A stretch of DNA of 9,237 bases from CAZTXD01 sp964617995 (GTDB taxonomy: Bacteria > Actinomycetota > Acidimicrobiia > Spongiisociales > ZC4RG35). The notes under the pieces were generated by a model. The model had not been told where the DNA came from and made no database searches. It saw nothing but the letters and a program-made list of their open reading frames with translations. Shown piece by piece: positions 1 through 6,327 of this stretch (within the stretch, counting starts at the first letter, position 1; each line of letters starts with the position of its first letter). The DNA lies in NCBI GenBank assembly GCA_964617995.1, contig CAZTXD010000140.1:1-9237 (forward strand), in the 5' to 3' direction. The position numbers and the translations under genes are program-made.

Positions 1-52
1 CGTTTTCGCGCATCAAATGCGCGCTATAGCGCGCATTTGATGCGCGAAAACG
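1..52. repeat. Perfect 52-bp nested palindrome
   Basis: The two 26-base halves are exact reverse complements, with the centre between positions 26 and 27 (core TATA at 25-28). Each arm contains a smaller dyad: CGCGCAT-CAA-ATGCGCG at 7-23 and its complement CGCGCAT-TTG-ATGCGCG at 30-46. The DNA could therefore form one long hairpin or cruciform, or two short hairpins in tandem. It begins five bases beyond the stop codon of the regulator at 58-678, where a terminator would be expected. However, the arms start with TTTT and end with AAAA, the reverse of an intrinsic terminator, and no T-tract is visible inside the window. It could be a terminator, a dispersed repeat, a protein-binding dyad, or an assembly fold-back at a contig end. 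The palindrome is certain; its role is not. Confidence 0.9.
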
Positions 53-57
53 GATGG

Positions 58-678
58 TCAGCCGTGGGCGAGGTCGTCGGTTCCCCGACCCACCACGAAC
101 CAGATGGCGTTGACGGGCTCGGGGCCCTTGTTGAAGAGGCGATGGGGGAGAGTGGAGTCGAAGGAGATGGCGTCGCCAGGGCTGAGCTGGTACTCCTCGA
201 AGCCGATCTGGACGCCCATCGTGCCCGAGATCACGTATCCGTATTCGCGGCCGTTGTGACGCATCAGCGACTCGTCGACGGTGGACGCCCCACCGACCTC
301 GTAGACCGCGAACAGGAAGTCGATTCCGTTCTCGCTGCTCCCCGTGAGCTGCTCCCAGCGGACACCGGAGTCGAGCTCGATGGCCTTGCGCTCATGGGGG
401 TGTACGAGCGGGCTCGAGGGGAGATTGCCGGGAGGACCGGGCCCATTGTCGACGAAGTCTGACCCCCTCATCACGCGGTCGAGCGACAGGTCCAGCTCGC
501 TCACCAGGGCGTAGAGGGTCCCCACCGACGGGTTCGACTGGCCCGACTCGAGCTGGGAGATGAGGCTGGGCGACACTCCGAGCCGGCGGGCGAGCTCACG
601 CTGACTGAGCCCGGCCTTCACCCGCTCCTGACGCAATCGGTCACCGATGCCGTCCAGATGATGGCTCACCGTTGCCAC
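58..678 (-). CDS. XRE-family transcriptional regulator with C-terminal cupin domain
   Basis: This is a 206-residue, two-domain, ligand-responsive transcription factor. Residues about 11-66 form an XRE/Cro-type helix-turn-helix (LSQRELARRLGVSPSLISQ, then the typical LESGQSNPSVGTL tail). Residues about 120-197 form a single cupin barrel with a first motif containing H141, E145 and G152 and a second containing GD (168-169) and PH (178-179). A proline/glycine-rich linker (79-92) joins them. Length and order match the XRE-cupin family, whose members usually repress or activate a neighbouring catabolic or transport operon in response to a small molecule bound in the cupin. The chosen start is GTG at 676-678; a second in-frame GTG three codons on is equally possible, and neither has a strong ribosome site. 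The gene is divergent from the amidohydrolase/ABC operon, which is its most likely target. The ligand is not deducible. Confidence 0.93.
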   Translation of the reverse strand: MATVSHHLDGIGDRLRQERVKAGLSQRELARRLGVSPSLISQLESGQSNPSVGTLYALVSELDLSLDRVMRGSDFVDNGPGPPGNLPSSPLVHPHERKAIELDSGVRWEQLTGSSENGIDFLFAVYEVGGASTVDESLMRHNGREYGYVISGTMGVQIGFEEYQLSPGDAISFDSTLPHRLFNKGPEPVNAIWFVVGRGTDDLAHG

Positions 679-908
679 CGGAGCGGTTCAGGACACGAGG
701 GGTCGGCACGCATCAACCGGGCGCTCGCTGAGCGTCGACTACCAGGAGATGGGCGTTCACGACTTCACGTCCTCCACATCGGTCAACACCAACTCCTGTC
801 TCCGGCTCGGGCACAGAGGATAGACACACTTCCTGATCCGTGTGCAGCAGAGCTGAGCAGTCGAGGGTGGTATCTCCGTATGGGCGACAAAAATCCCCGC
901 GACTGTGT

Positions 909-945
909 AGTGTCACTGAATCTTGAGGCGGAATCGACAAGTTGT
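909..945. promoter_or_regulatory. Two short dyads, candidate operator sites
   Basis: Two 9-base dyads lie 28 bases apart (start to start): AGTG-T-CACT at 909-917 and ACAA-G-TTGT at 937-945. The second sits between the proposed -35 and -10 elements, where a bound repressor would block RNA polymerase. Their sequences differ, so they are not obviously two copies of one site, and 9-base dyads arise easily by chance. The XRE-cupin protein is the natural candidate to bind here; that is inference. Confidence 0.25.
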
Positions 946-952
946 GTTTATA
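923..952 (+). promoter_or_regulatory. Candidate promoter of the operon
   Basis: A TTGAGG hexamer (923-928) is followed after 18 bases by TTTATA (947-952) in the most AT-rich part of the divergent region. The spacing is acceptable, but the -10 match is weak (an alternative reading is TATAGG at 949-954). Transcription would begin around 958-962, leaving a very short leader before the GTG at 976. Position and composition support a promoter here; the exact hexamers are tentative. Confidence 0.35.
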
Positions 953-964
953 GGCGGATTGGGC

Positions 965-968
965 GGAG
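965..968 (+). promoter_or_regulatory. Ribosome binding site deciding the AMH1 start
   Basis: GGAG (within GGGCGGAG) lies seven bases before the GTG at 976. The protein from this GTG begins two residues before RVLIKGG, the first beta-strand typical of the amidohydrolase family. This supports GTG 976 over upstream ATG codons in the same frame. Confidence 0.7.
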
Positions 969-975
969 CTGCCGC

Positions 976-2271
976 GTGAACAGGGTCCTGATCAAGGGCG
1001 GTTGCCTCCTGAGCATGGACCGGGATGTCGGCAACCATCGGGAGGCCGATGTCCTCATCGAGGACGACGCCATCGCCGAGGTCGGCGCCAACCTGCGGGT
1101 TCGGGACGCCGAGGTGGTGGACGCCGCCGATGCCATCGTGATGCCCGGTTTCGTCGATACCCACCGCCATGTCTGGCACTCGCTGTTCCGAGGGCTGGGA
1201 GGGATCGTCGACACATCTGTTCTCCCCAACGGATTGGGGCGTGGTCTCTCCGCCGACGATGTCTACGCCGCCACCCTCGTCGGTTTGTCGGCAGCAGTGG
1301 AAGCCGGAATCACCACAGTGGTGGACTGGTCGGACGTCGACAGCGGCCACCGGGAAGCCGCTCTTCAGGCCCATGCCGATGCCGGGTTGCGCACGGTGCT
1401 CGTCCTCACCGAGACCGGTGGCGCGGCCGGGGGATGGCGCTCGGGGGTGGAAGACCTCGATTCACGTCTGGTCACGATGGCTGCAGGCCTGCCGAGCCCG
1501 AAACGCCAGGACCTCGACCGGCTGTCCCAAGATTGGGCCTTGGCGCGGCGTCTCGGGCTTCGCATCCACTCCCACACCGGAACCGACGGCGACGATCGGG
1601 ACGTGGTCACCGAGCTGGCCGCGCGGGGGCTGCTGGGCGACGACGTCACCCTGGTCCACTGCTCGAGGCTGAGCGGCGCCGACTTCGACGCCATCGCCTC
1701 ATCGAAGACGGCGGTCTCGCTGGCACCGTCCAGTGAGATGGCGGACGGACTCGGGCAGCCTCCGGTGCAACAGCTCATCGACCGGGGTATCCGTCCCGGC
1801 CTGGGTGTCGACTCCGAGCGGCTGGCACCCGCAGACATGTTCGCCCCCATGCGAGCCGCTATCTCGCTCCAGCACGGGAACATCTTCGATCTCAAGCTGT
1901 CCGGCAAGGCGGGACTCCCGGCACTCATGAGTACCCGTGAAGTGATCCGCTGGGCCACGATCGACGGGGCGGTGGCCATCGGTCTGGGTCAGGCAACCGG
2001 TTCGCTCACACCGGGAAAGCAGGCCGACATTGTCGTGCTCCGCACCGACCGGCCCAACATCGCGCCGGTCAACGACCCCATTGGAGCGGTGGTGTGGGGG
2101 ATGGACACATCGAACGTCGACTGGGTCTTCGCCGGAGGACGACCCTTGATGCGCAACGGCGTCCTCGACGCCGATCTCGATCGCATCCGTACCCTTGCGG
2201 CAGCGGCCCAGCACCGGGTCGCCTCGAGCGTCGGCATCCCGGTGTGGGGCTCGGTGGGTGCGGAACGATGA
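976..2271 (+). CDS. Soluble metal-dependent amidohydrolase (AMH1)
   Basis: This 431-residue cytoplasmic enzyme belongs to the amidohydrolase superfamily, in the ATZ/TRZ/SAH-deaminase-like branch. The N-terminal beta-sandwich begins at RVLIKGG (3-9). The barrel starts at PGFVDTHRH, giving metal ligands H63 and H65. Further ligands are H200 (HSHTG), H228 (LVHC) and D279 (GVDSE). The sandwich closes with LTPGKQADIVVLRTD (344-358). Length is normal and no signal peptide is seen. The His-x-x-Glu of related deaminases is replaced: the residue three after H200 is Thr203. The reaction is therefore a hydrolysis of a C-N, C-O or C-halogen bond on an unknown, probably imported, substrate; a cyclic amine or amide is a guess. 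It is first in the operon and its TGA overlaps the next ATG. It is a clear paralogue of the C-terminal half of the protein at 6324-8780. Family assignment is firm; substrate is unknown. Confidence 0.93.
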   Translation: MNRVLIKGGCLLSMDRDVGNHREADVLIEDDAIAEVGANLRVRDAEVVDAADAIVMPGFVDTHRHVWHSLFRGLGGIVDTSVLPNGLGRGLSADDVYAATLVGLSAAVEAGITTVVDWSDVDSGHREAALQAHADAGLRTVLVLTETGGAAGGWRSGVEDLDSRLVTMAAGLPSPKRQDLDRLSQDWALARRLGLRIHSHTGTDGDDRDVVTELAARGLLGDDVTLVHCSRLSGADFDAIASSKTAVSLAPSSEMADGLGQPPVQQLIDRGIRPGLGVDSERLAPADMFAPMRAAISLQHGNIFDLKLSGKAGLPALMSTREVIRWATIDGAVAIGLGQATGSLTPGKQADIVVLRTDRPNIAPVNDPIGAVVWGMDTSNVDWVFAGGRPLMRNGVLDADLDRIRTLAAAAQHRVASSVGIPVWGSVGAER

Positions 2272-3317
2272 CCGCCGAGAGGCGGCCCTCCTCGATGGTC
2301 ACGTCCTTCGTGGTGGCCTCGCGTTACCTGCCGGTGTACCTGGCGCTGATCCTCCTCGTCATCGTGGCGGCGGTCTGGGCCCCGGCCGCGCTCACCGGGC
2401 CGGCGATGGGGGCGATCGCTCCCTACGGGACGTTCCTCGCCATCGCCGCCCTGGGTCAGATGCTGGTGATCATGACGGGGGGAATCGACCTCAGCGTCCC
2501 CGGAACCTTCACCCTCGCCGGCATCCTCATGGTCGGCGTCGGACAGACCTCGGACGACCGAATATGGGTCGCGGCGCTGACCGTGATCGGAGCCGCTGCC
2601 TTGATAGGGCTCGTCAACGGGCTCCTGATCGGCGGACTCAACCTCAACGCGCTCATCGTCACCCTGGCGGTCGGGCAGATAGTCATCGGGATCGTCAACC
2701 GCTATTTCGCCACCGTTGCCATCCAGACCCCGGTGCCTCCCGGCCTCTCGGAGTGGACCACCACGCGCTTCCTGGGAGTCACCCGGATCTTTTGGATCGG
2801 AGTGGCCATCACGGCGGCGCTGATCGTCATCTTCAGATACACCAAGGTCGGCCGGAGGTTTCAGGTCGTCGGAGCGAACCCGGTGGCCTCCGAGGTGGTG
2901 GGCCTGCGGGTGAGTCTGAATCAAATCGGGGCCTACGTCGTGGCCGCCGTCCTCTACGCCATCGCCGGAGTCCTGCTGGCTTCCTTCCTTCGCACCCCCA
3001 ACGTCAGCTTCGGAGCGCCTTACCTGCTGGGGCCGATCGCGGCCGTCGTCATAGGAGGGGCGTCACTCACGGGAGGACTGGCCAGCCCGCTCTCCACGTG
3101 GGCGGCAGCCTTCTTCCTGGCCGGGCTGAACCAGATGATGCGGGTGATGGGCCTACCCACTGCCCTCCAGTTCGTCGTCTTCGGGCTGGTCATCATCGGC
3201 GGGATGCTCGTTTCAGGGGACCGGATCATCAAAGGAGTCGAGAGAGTTCTGCGCGACCGGTCCAAGCCGGGTTCCCGCCGGGACACCACTCTCGCACTAG
3301 GAGGAGGCGACCCATGA
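2268..3317 (+). CDS. CUT2-type ABC importer permease (PermA)
   Basis: This 349-residue integral membrane protein resembles RbsC/XylH-like permeases of the CUT2 branch (branched-chain amino acid/ribose permease fold). About nine or ten hydrophobic segments can be placed, roughly at 20-40, 50-70, 78-95, 98-124, 127-148, 172-190, 222-241, 251-266, 275-290 and 298-316. Hallmarks are GGIDLSVP (71-78), the cytoplasmic coupling-loop region RYTKVGRRFQVVGANPVASEVVGL (its key part VGANP at 201-205), and VIGGASLTGG (261-270). The ATG overlaps the AMH1 stop as ATGA, with only a weak ribosome site, so translation is probably coupled. The basic C-terminal tail (after about 318) ends shortly after the last membrane segment, unlike the second permease, which continues into an enzyme. 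It most likely pairs with that permease as a heterodimer. The family also carries non-sugar solutes, so the cargo is open. Confidence 0.92.
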   Translation: MTAERRPSSMVTSFVVASRYLPVYLALILLVIVAAVWAPAALTGPAMGAIAPYGTFLAIAALGQMLVIMTGGIDLSVPGTFTLAGILMVGVGQTSDDRIWVAALTVIGAAALIGLVNGLLIGGLNLNALIVTLAVGQIVIGIVNRYFATVAIQTPVPPGLSEWTTTRFLGVTRIFWIGVAITAALIVIFRYTKVGRRFQVVGANPVASEVVGLRVSLNQIGAYVVAAVLYAIAGVLLASFLRTPNVSFGAPYLLGPIAAVVIGGASLTGGLASPLSTWAAAFFLAGLNQMMRVMGLPTALQFVVFGLVIIGGMLVSGDRIIKGVERVLRDRSKPGSRRDTTLALGGGDP

Positions 3318-3382
3318 AAGAAGGAGACCGCGATACCCAGCGGAGATCCGACGACAACCACCCCCGATACAGGAGGAGAAGA
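3299..3382 (+). promoter_or_regulatory. Tandem Shine-Dalgarno sites and upstream in-frame ATG
   Basis: AGGAGGAGG at 3299-3307 precedes an ATG at 3314 by six bases, and AGGAGG at 3371-3376 precedes the ATG at 3383, also by six bases. A weaker AAGGAG tract lies near 3321-3326. The two ATGs are in the same frame with no stop between them, and the first overlaps the PermA stop as ATGA. Starting at 3314 would add 23 mostly charged residues before the lipoprotein signal peptide. I favour 3383 for the mature product because the signal peptide is then normal. The strength of both sites contrasts with the weak sites of most other operon genes and fits the higher demand for a binding protein. Confidence 0.7.
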
Positions 3383-4738
3383 ATGAGAACGAAGAGGATG
3401 ACGGCCCTGTTGGCCGCTGTGGTCCTCGTCCTGGCTGCCTGCTCAGGCGACGCCGGGACCACGACCACAGCCGGAGACGATCCTGCGCCGACCACCGCCC
3501 CGACCGAGACGACCGCCGGTGACGACACCACCACCACGGCTCCCGAGGCCACCCCTACCACCGCCGACGGTGACGGGGGAGCCCTGAGCGAGTTCGGTGA
3601 GAGCACAGATGCCGACCCGGCGCTGGTCGAGAAGGCTTTGGGTCCGGTGGAGGGCGTTCCCGACATAGTCCTCGCCTCGATTGCCCGCGCCGAGCAGGAC
3701 CTGGACGCCGGGACCATCGCCACGGCTTTGGACTGTTGGAACAGCGTGGAATGCGACACCGGATCGGGCGGTGAGCTGGTCATGGGCGTCGCCGACGGCG
3801 GCAGGCTCAACGTGTGGCGTCAGGTCACACATATGGAGGCCATCCTCCAGGCACTCACCTATCCGGAGATCGGCACCATCGTGTCCCGGGACGCTCAATG
3901 GAACGAGGATCCCTCCGTCGCCGCCGGCGACATCAGGTTCCTGATCCAGAGAGGTGTCGACTTCATCATCGGATATCCCGATCAGGGCGTGGCCATCGCC
4001 GATGCCATCCTGGAGGCCAACCAGGCCGGCATCCCCTACATCCCCTACTCGGCGGGATGGGTCGGTCTACCCGATCAGGACGGAGCACTGACCCCGGGCG
4101 AGGATTACCTCACGATCGTGGGTGAGGACCTGTGCGGCCTCGGCGAGAGCTTCGCCGAGATCATCAACTCCGAGGTCGGCTCCGGCAAGATAGGCATCAT
4201 GGGTGGGACTCCCGGCAACGCCCTCTCACTGGGATGGCAGCGCTGCGAAATACCCGCACTCAACGATTCGATCGAGCTCGTGGCGGAGCCGGCGGACACG
4301 TTCTGGGTCAACGATTTCGCCCTCCAGACGGTGCTCGGATGGCTGTCGACCGAACCCGACCTCGCCGGGTTCAGCTATGAGTACGCCGACGGGCTCTACA
4401 CGGCGCTGGACGCCTACGATCAGCTCGGGATCTCGTTGGACGATCTCATCATCACGGTGCGCACCGACGAGCAGACCCTGTTCTGTGACTGGGCGGAGCG
4501 GGACAATCCGAACTACCGGATCTACTTCTCTGCCGGTGGCAACTTCCAGTCCCGGATCGCCGTCACGGCGGCGATGATGCACCACAAGGGCGCCGACATC
4601 GACGCTGAGATCGTCGTGCCCCACGTCATGCGAGAGGTCACCGCCGACGACTGTGACCCCGACAGGGTGACGCCGACGGTCTCGAACACCTCCCTCGTGC
4701 CGGGAGAGGTGCTCGCCCAGATGTACCCGAGCGGATGA
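3383..4738 (+). CDS. Lipoprotein substrate-binding protein of the ABC importer
   Basis: This 451-residue secreted receptor delivers the solute to the permease pair. Residues 1-20 are a lipoprotein signal peptide: basic n-region MRTKR, hydrophobic core, and lipobox L17-A-A-C20. A low-complexity Thr/Ala/Pro/Asp linker (about 22-64) follows, as in many actinobacterial lipoproteins. An extra helical stretch (about 68-128) contains C118 and C124, which could form a disulfide. The sugar-binding-protein-like fold (Peripla_BP_4 type, as in RbsB relatives) runs from about 131 (LVMGVADGG) to the end, with RGVDFIIGYPD (190-200) and GIPYIPYSAG (216-225) typical of the first lobe. Four more cysteines occur (251, 288, 368, 424). 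The stop overlaps the ATPase start as ATGA. The start at 3383 has a consensus ribosome site; an in-frame ATG at 3314 is an alternative. Which ligand is bound cannot be told from sequence. Confidence 0.92.
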   Translation: MRTKRMTALLAAVVLVLAACSGDAGTTTTAGDDPAPTTAPTETTAGDDTTTTAPEATPTTADGDGGALSEFGESTDADPALVEKALGPVEGVPDIVLASIARAEQDLDAGTIATALDCWNSVECDTGSGGELVMGVADGGRLNVWRQVTHMEAILQALTYPEIGTIVSRDAQWNEDPSVAAGDIRFLIQRGVDFIIGYPDQGVAIADAILEANQAGIPYIPYSAGWVGLPDQDGALTPGEDYLTIVGEDLCGLGESFAEIINSEVGSGKIGIMGGTPGNALSLGWQRCEIPALNDSIELVAEPADTFWVNDFALQTVLGWLSTEPDLAGFSYEYADGLYTALDAYDQLGISLDDLIITVRTDEQTLFCDWAERDNPNYRIYFSAGGNFQSRIAVTAAMMHHKGADIDAEIVVPHVMREVTADDCDPDRVTPTVSNTSLVPGEVLAQMYPSG

Positions 4739-6327
4739 CTGACGGTGATCCGGGAGAGTCGACGGGTGAGGAGCCGGTTCTCGAGCTGGCGGGAATCTCC
4801 CGCCAATTCGGGGCGGTCCGGGCCCTGACCGACGTCGCCTTCGACTGCCGCGCCGGCGAGGTGCACGCCATCGTCGGCGAGAACGGCTCCGGCAAGTCGA
4901 CTCTCCTCGGGATCGCCAGCGGGTTCGTCGACCCCGATTCGGGCACCGTCCGGATCGGGGGCGAACCCCTCCGGCGGGATTCTCCCGCCCTCGCCCGCAA
5001 GCTGGGCCTGGCCATGGCCTACCAGGACACGTCTTTGGTCCTGGCCGAGCCGGTGAAGAACAACCTCTTTCTCGCGGCACCACCGGATCGTCGACCTCAC
5101 TACTGGCGTCGGAAGAGATGGGCGCGACGGCTGCTGGCCGAATTCGACCTCGACCTGGAGCTGTTCCCCGACGTCCCCGCCGGGTCGCTCACCCTCGCTG
5201 AGCGCCAGCTGTTCGAAGTCGCCAAGGCGCTGGTCTCCGAGCCGAAGGTCCTGCTCCTGGACGAGCCGACGACCGCCCTCGGCCCCGACGAGGTGGAAGC
5301 ACTCCACCGCACCGTCGCTGCCTGCCGGCGGCGCGGCATCGGAGTGGTCTATGTCAGTCACCGCCTACCGGAGATACTCGAGATCGCCGATCGGATCACG
5401 GTCCTCCGTGACGGTCGGTACCAGGGCACCTTCGACGCCGCATCCACATCCGAGGCGGAGCTGGTGGAGCACATCGTGGGAAGACCATTCGAGGCAGCGT
5501 TCCCGTCGGCTGCTCCCGGCTCGGGGAAGAAGCGGGATGTGCTGGTGGTGGAGGGCCTGCAGGGCCAGTCATTCGGTCCGGTCAGCTTCACCCTGCAGAG
5601 CGGCGAGATCGTGGGAGTGGCAGGTGCAGAGGGCAACGGTCAGCCGCAACTGTTCGACTGCCTGGCCGGCAGGGTCCCGCCCCGGGCCGGTCGTGTTGTC
5701 TGTGATGGCAAGGAACTGACACTCATATCCACCCACGAAGCCGTCCGCGCCGGCATCATGCTGCTGCCCGGTGACCGCAAGCAGGAGGCGTTGATGCCCG
5801 TCCTCGGTGTCAGGGTGAATTCCACGGTCCAGTCGCTCCGAAAGTTCAGTGTCCTGGGTCTCCTGCGTCGGCGCCGGGAGCGGCGAGCCGTGACGGGCCT
5901 CGTCGACGAGCTCGAAGTCCGCACCCCGTCGCTGGAGCAGCCAGTCGAGTTCCTGTCCGGAGGCAACCAGCAGAAGGTCTCGGTTTCCCGCACCTTCCTC
6001 AAGGAGCCGGCTGTGATCCTCGCCTATGAACCGACCCAGGGCGTGGACGTCGGCTCCCGGTTCGACATATACAGCGCGTTGAGGGCGCGCACCGACGCCG
6101 GAAGCGCCCTCCTCGTCAAGTCGAGCGATCCCATCGAGCTGACGGGCCTCTGTGATCGGGTGCTGGTCATGTCGCGGGGTCAGATGATCGAGGAGATCCC
6201 CGGAGACGAGGTCGACGAGCACCGGATCGTGGAGGCCATCGTGCGCGGTCCCGGGCTCTCCAAAGCCGGGCGGTCTCCCTTCGGGGCGGCGATGCCCAAA
6301 GTCCCCTCCCGGTCGGAGACGCCGTGA
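4735..6327 (+). CDS. Tandem-NBD ABC importer ATPase, CUT2 type
   Basis: This 530-residue cytoplasmic ATPase contains two nucleotide-binding domains in one chain, as in RbsA/MglA/XylG. NBD1 (about 14-250) has Walker A GENGSGKST (48-56), Q97, a divergent signature LTLAERQL (152-159), Walker B LLLDEPTT (173-180) with E177, and H209. NBD2 (about 268-505) has a degenerate Walker A GAEGNGQPQ without the Lys, a canonical signature LSGGNQQK (407-414), and a Walker B written AYEPTQGVDVG, where the usual Asp is Tyr431 while E432 remains. Lack of Lys in the second Walker A is usual for the family; loss of the Walker B Asp is a further departure. Function as the energy-coupling subunit is still expected, with turnover probably at the NBD1 Walker A paired with the NBD2 signature. 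It starts inside the binding-protein stop (ATGA), with a poor ribosome site, and ends inside the next start (GTGA). Confidence 0.95.
   Translation: MTDGDPGESTGEEPVLELAGISRQFGAVRALTDVAFDCRAGEVHAIVGENGSGKSTLLGIASGFVDPDSGTVRIGGEPLRRDSPALARKLGLAMAYQDTSLVLAEPVKNNLFLAAPPDRRPHYWRRKRWARRLLAEFDLDLELFPDVPAGSLTLAERQLFEVAKALVSEPKVLLLDEPTTALGPDEVEALHRTVAACRRRGIGVVYVSHRLPEILEIADRITVLRDGRYQGTFDAASTSEAELVEHIVGRPFEAAFPSAAPGSGKKRDVLVVEGLQGQSFGPVSFTLQSGEIVGVAGAEGNGQPQLFDCLAGRVPPRAGRVVCDGKELTLISTHEAVRAGIMLLPGDRKQEALMPVLGVRVNSTVQSLRKFSVLGLLRRRRERRAVTGLVDELEVRTPSLEQPVEFLSGGNQQKVSVSRTFLKEPAVILAYEPTQGVDVGSRFDIYSALRARTDAGSALLVKSSDPIELTGLCDRVLVMSRGQMIEEIPGDEVDEHRIVEAIVRGPGLSKAGRSPFGAAMPKVPSRSETP

Larger units (their letters stand above)
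679..975. other. Divergent intergenic region
   Basis: These 297 bases separate the regulator start from the first operon gene. The amidohydrolase frame stays open upstream to 658, but the extra 106 codons give unconserved, Arg/Ser-rich sequence and would overlap the regulator, so I treat the stretch as noncoding. The part from about 900 to 960 is visibly more AT-rich than its surroundings and holds the best promoter and operator candidates. A TTGACC hexamer reading on the minus strand (781-786) could be a -35 for the regulator, but I see no good -10 for it. An inverted repeat CACAC-N10-GTGTG lies around 824-843. No RNA gene was recognised. Confidence 0.7.

Noticed and set aside
713..940. Minus-strand small frame in the divergent region
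   Set aside because: It has no recognisable domain and no ribosome site was noted, and it would cover the presumed promoter.
658..975. N-terminal extension of the first amidohydrolase using ATG at 658 or 661
   Set aside because: It overlaps the regulator's start, gives sequence with no family resemblance, and ignores the GGAG-preceded GTG at 976 from which the conserved first strand begins.
2195..3313. Long open frame running from 2195 into the binding protein
   Set aside because: It is an Arg/Gly/His-rich shadow of the permease in another frame; the real protein begins at 3383, or at the earliest 3314.
3448..3565. ACC/GAC-rich repeat DNA as a microsatellite or CRISPR-like repeat
   Set aside because: It has no regular unit or spacers; it simply encodes the Thr/Ala/Pro/Asp linker of the lipoprotein.
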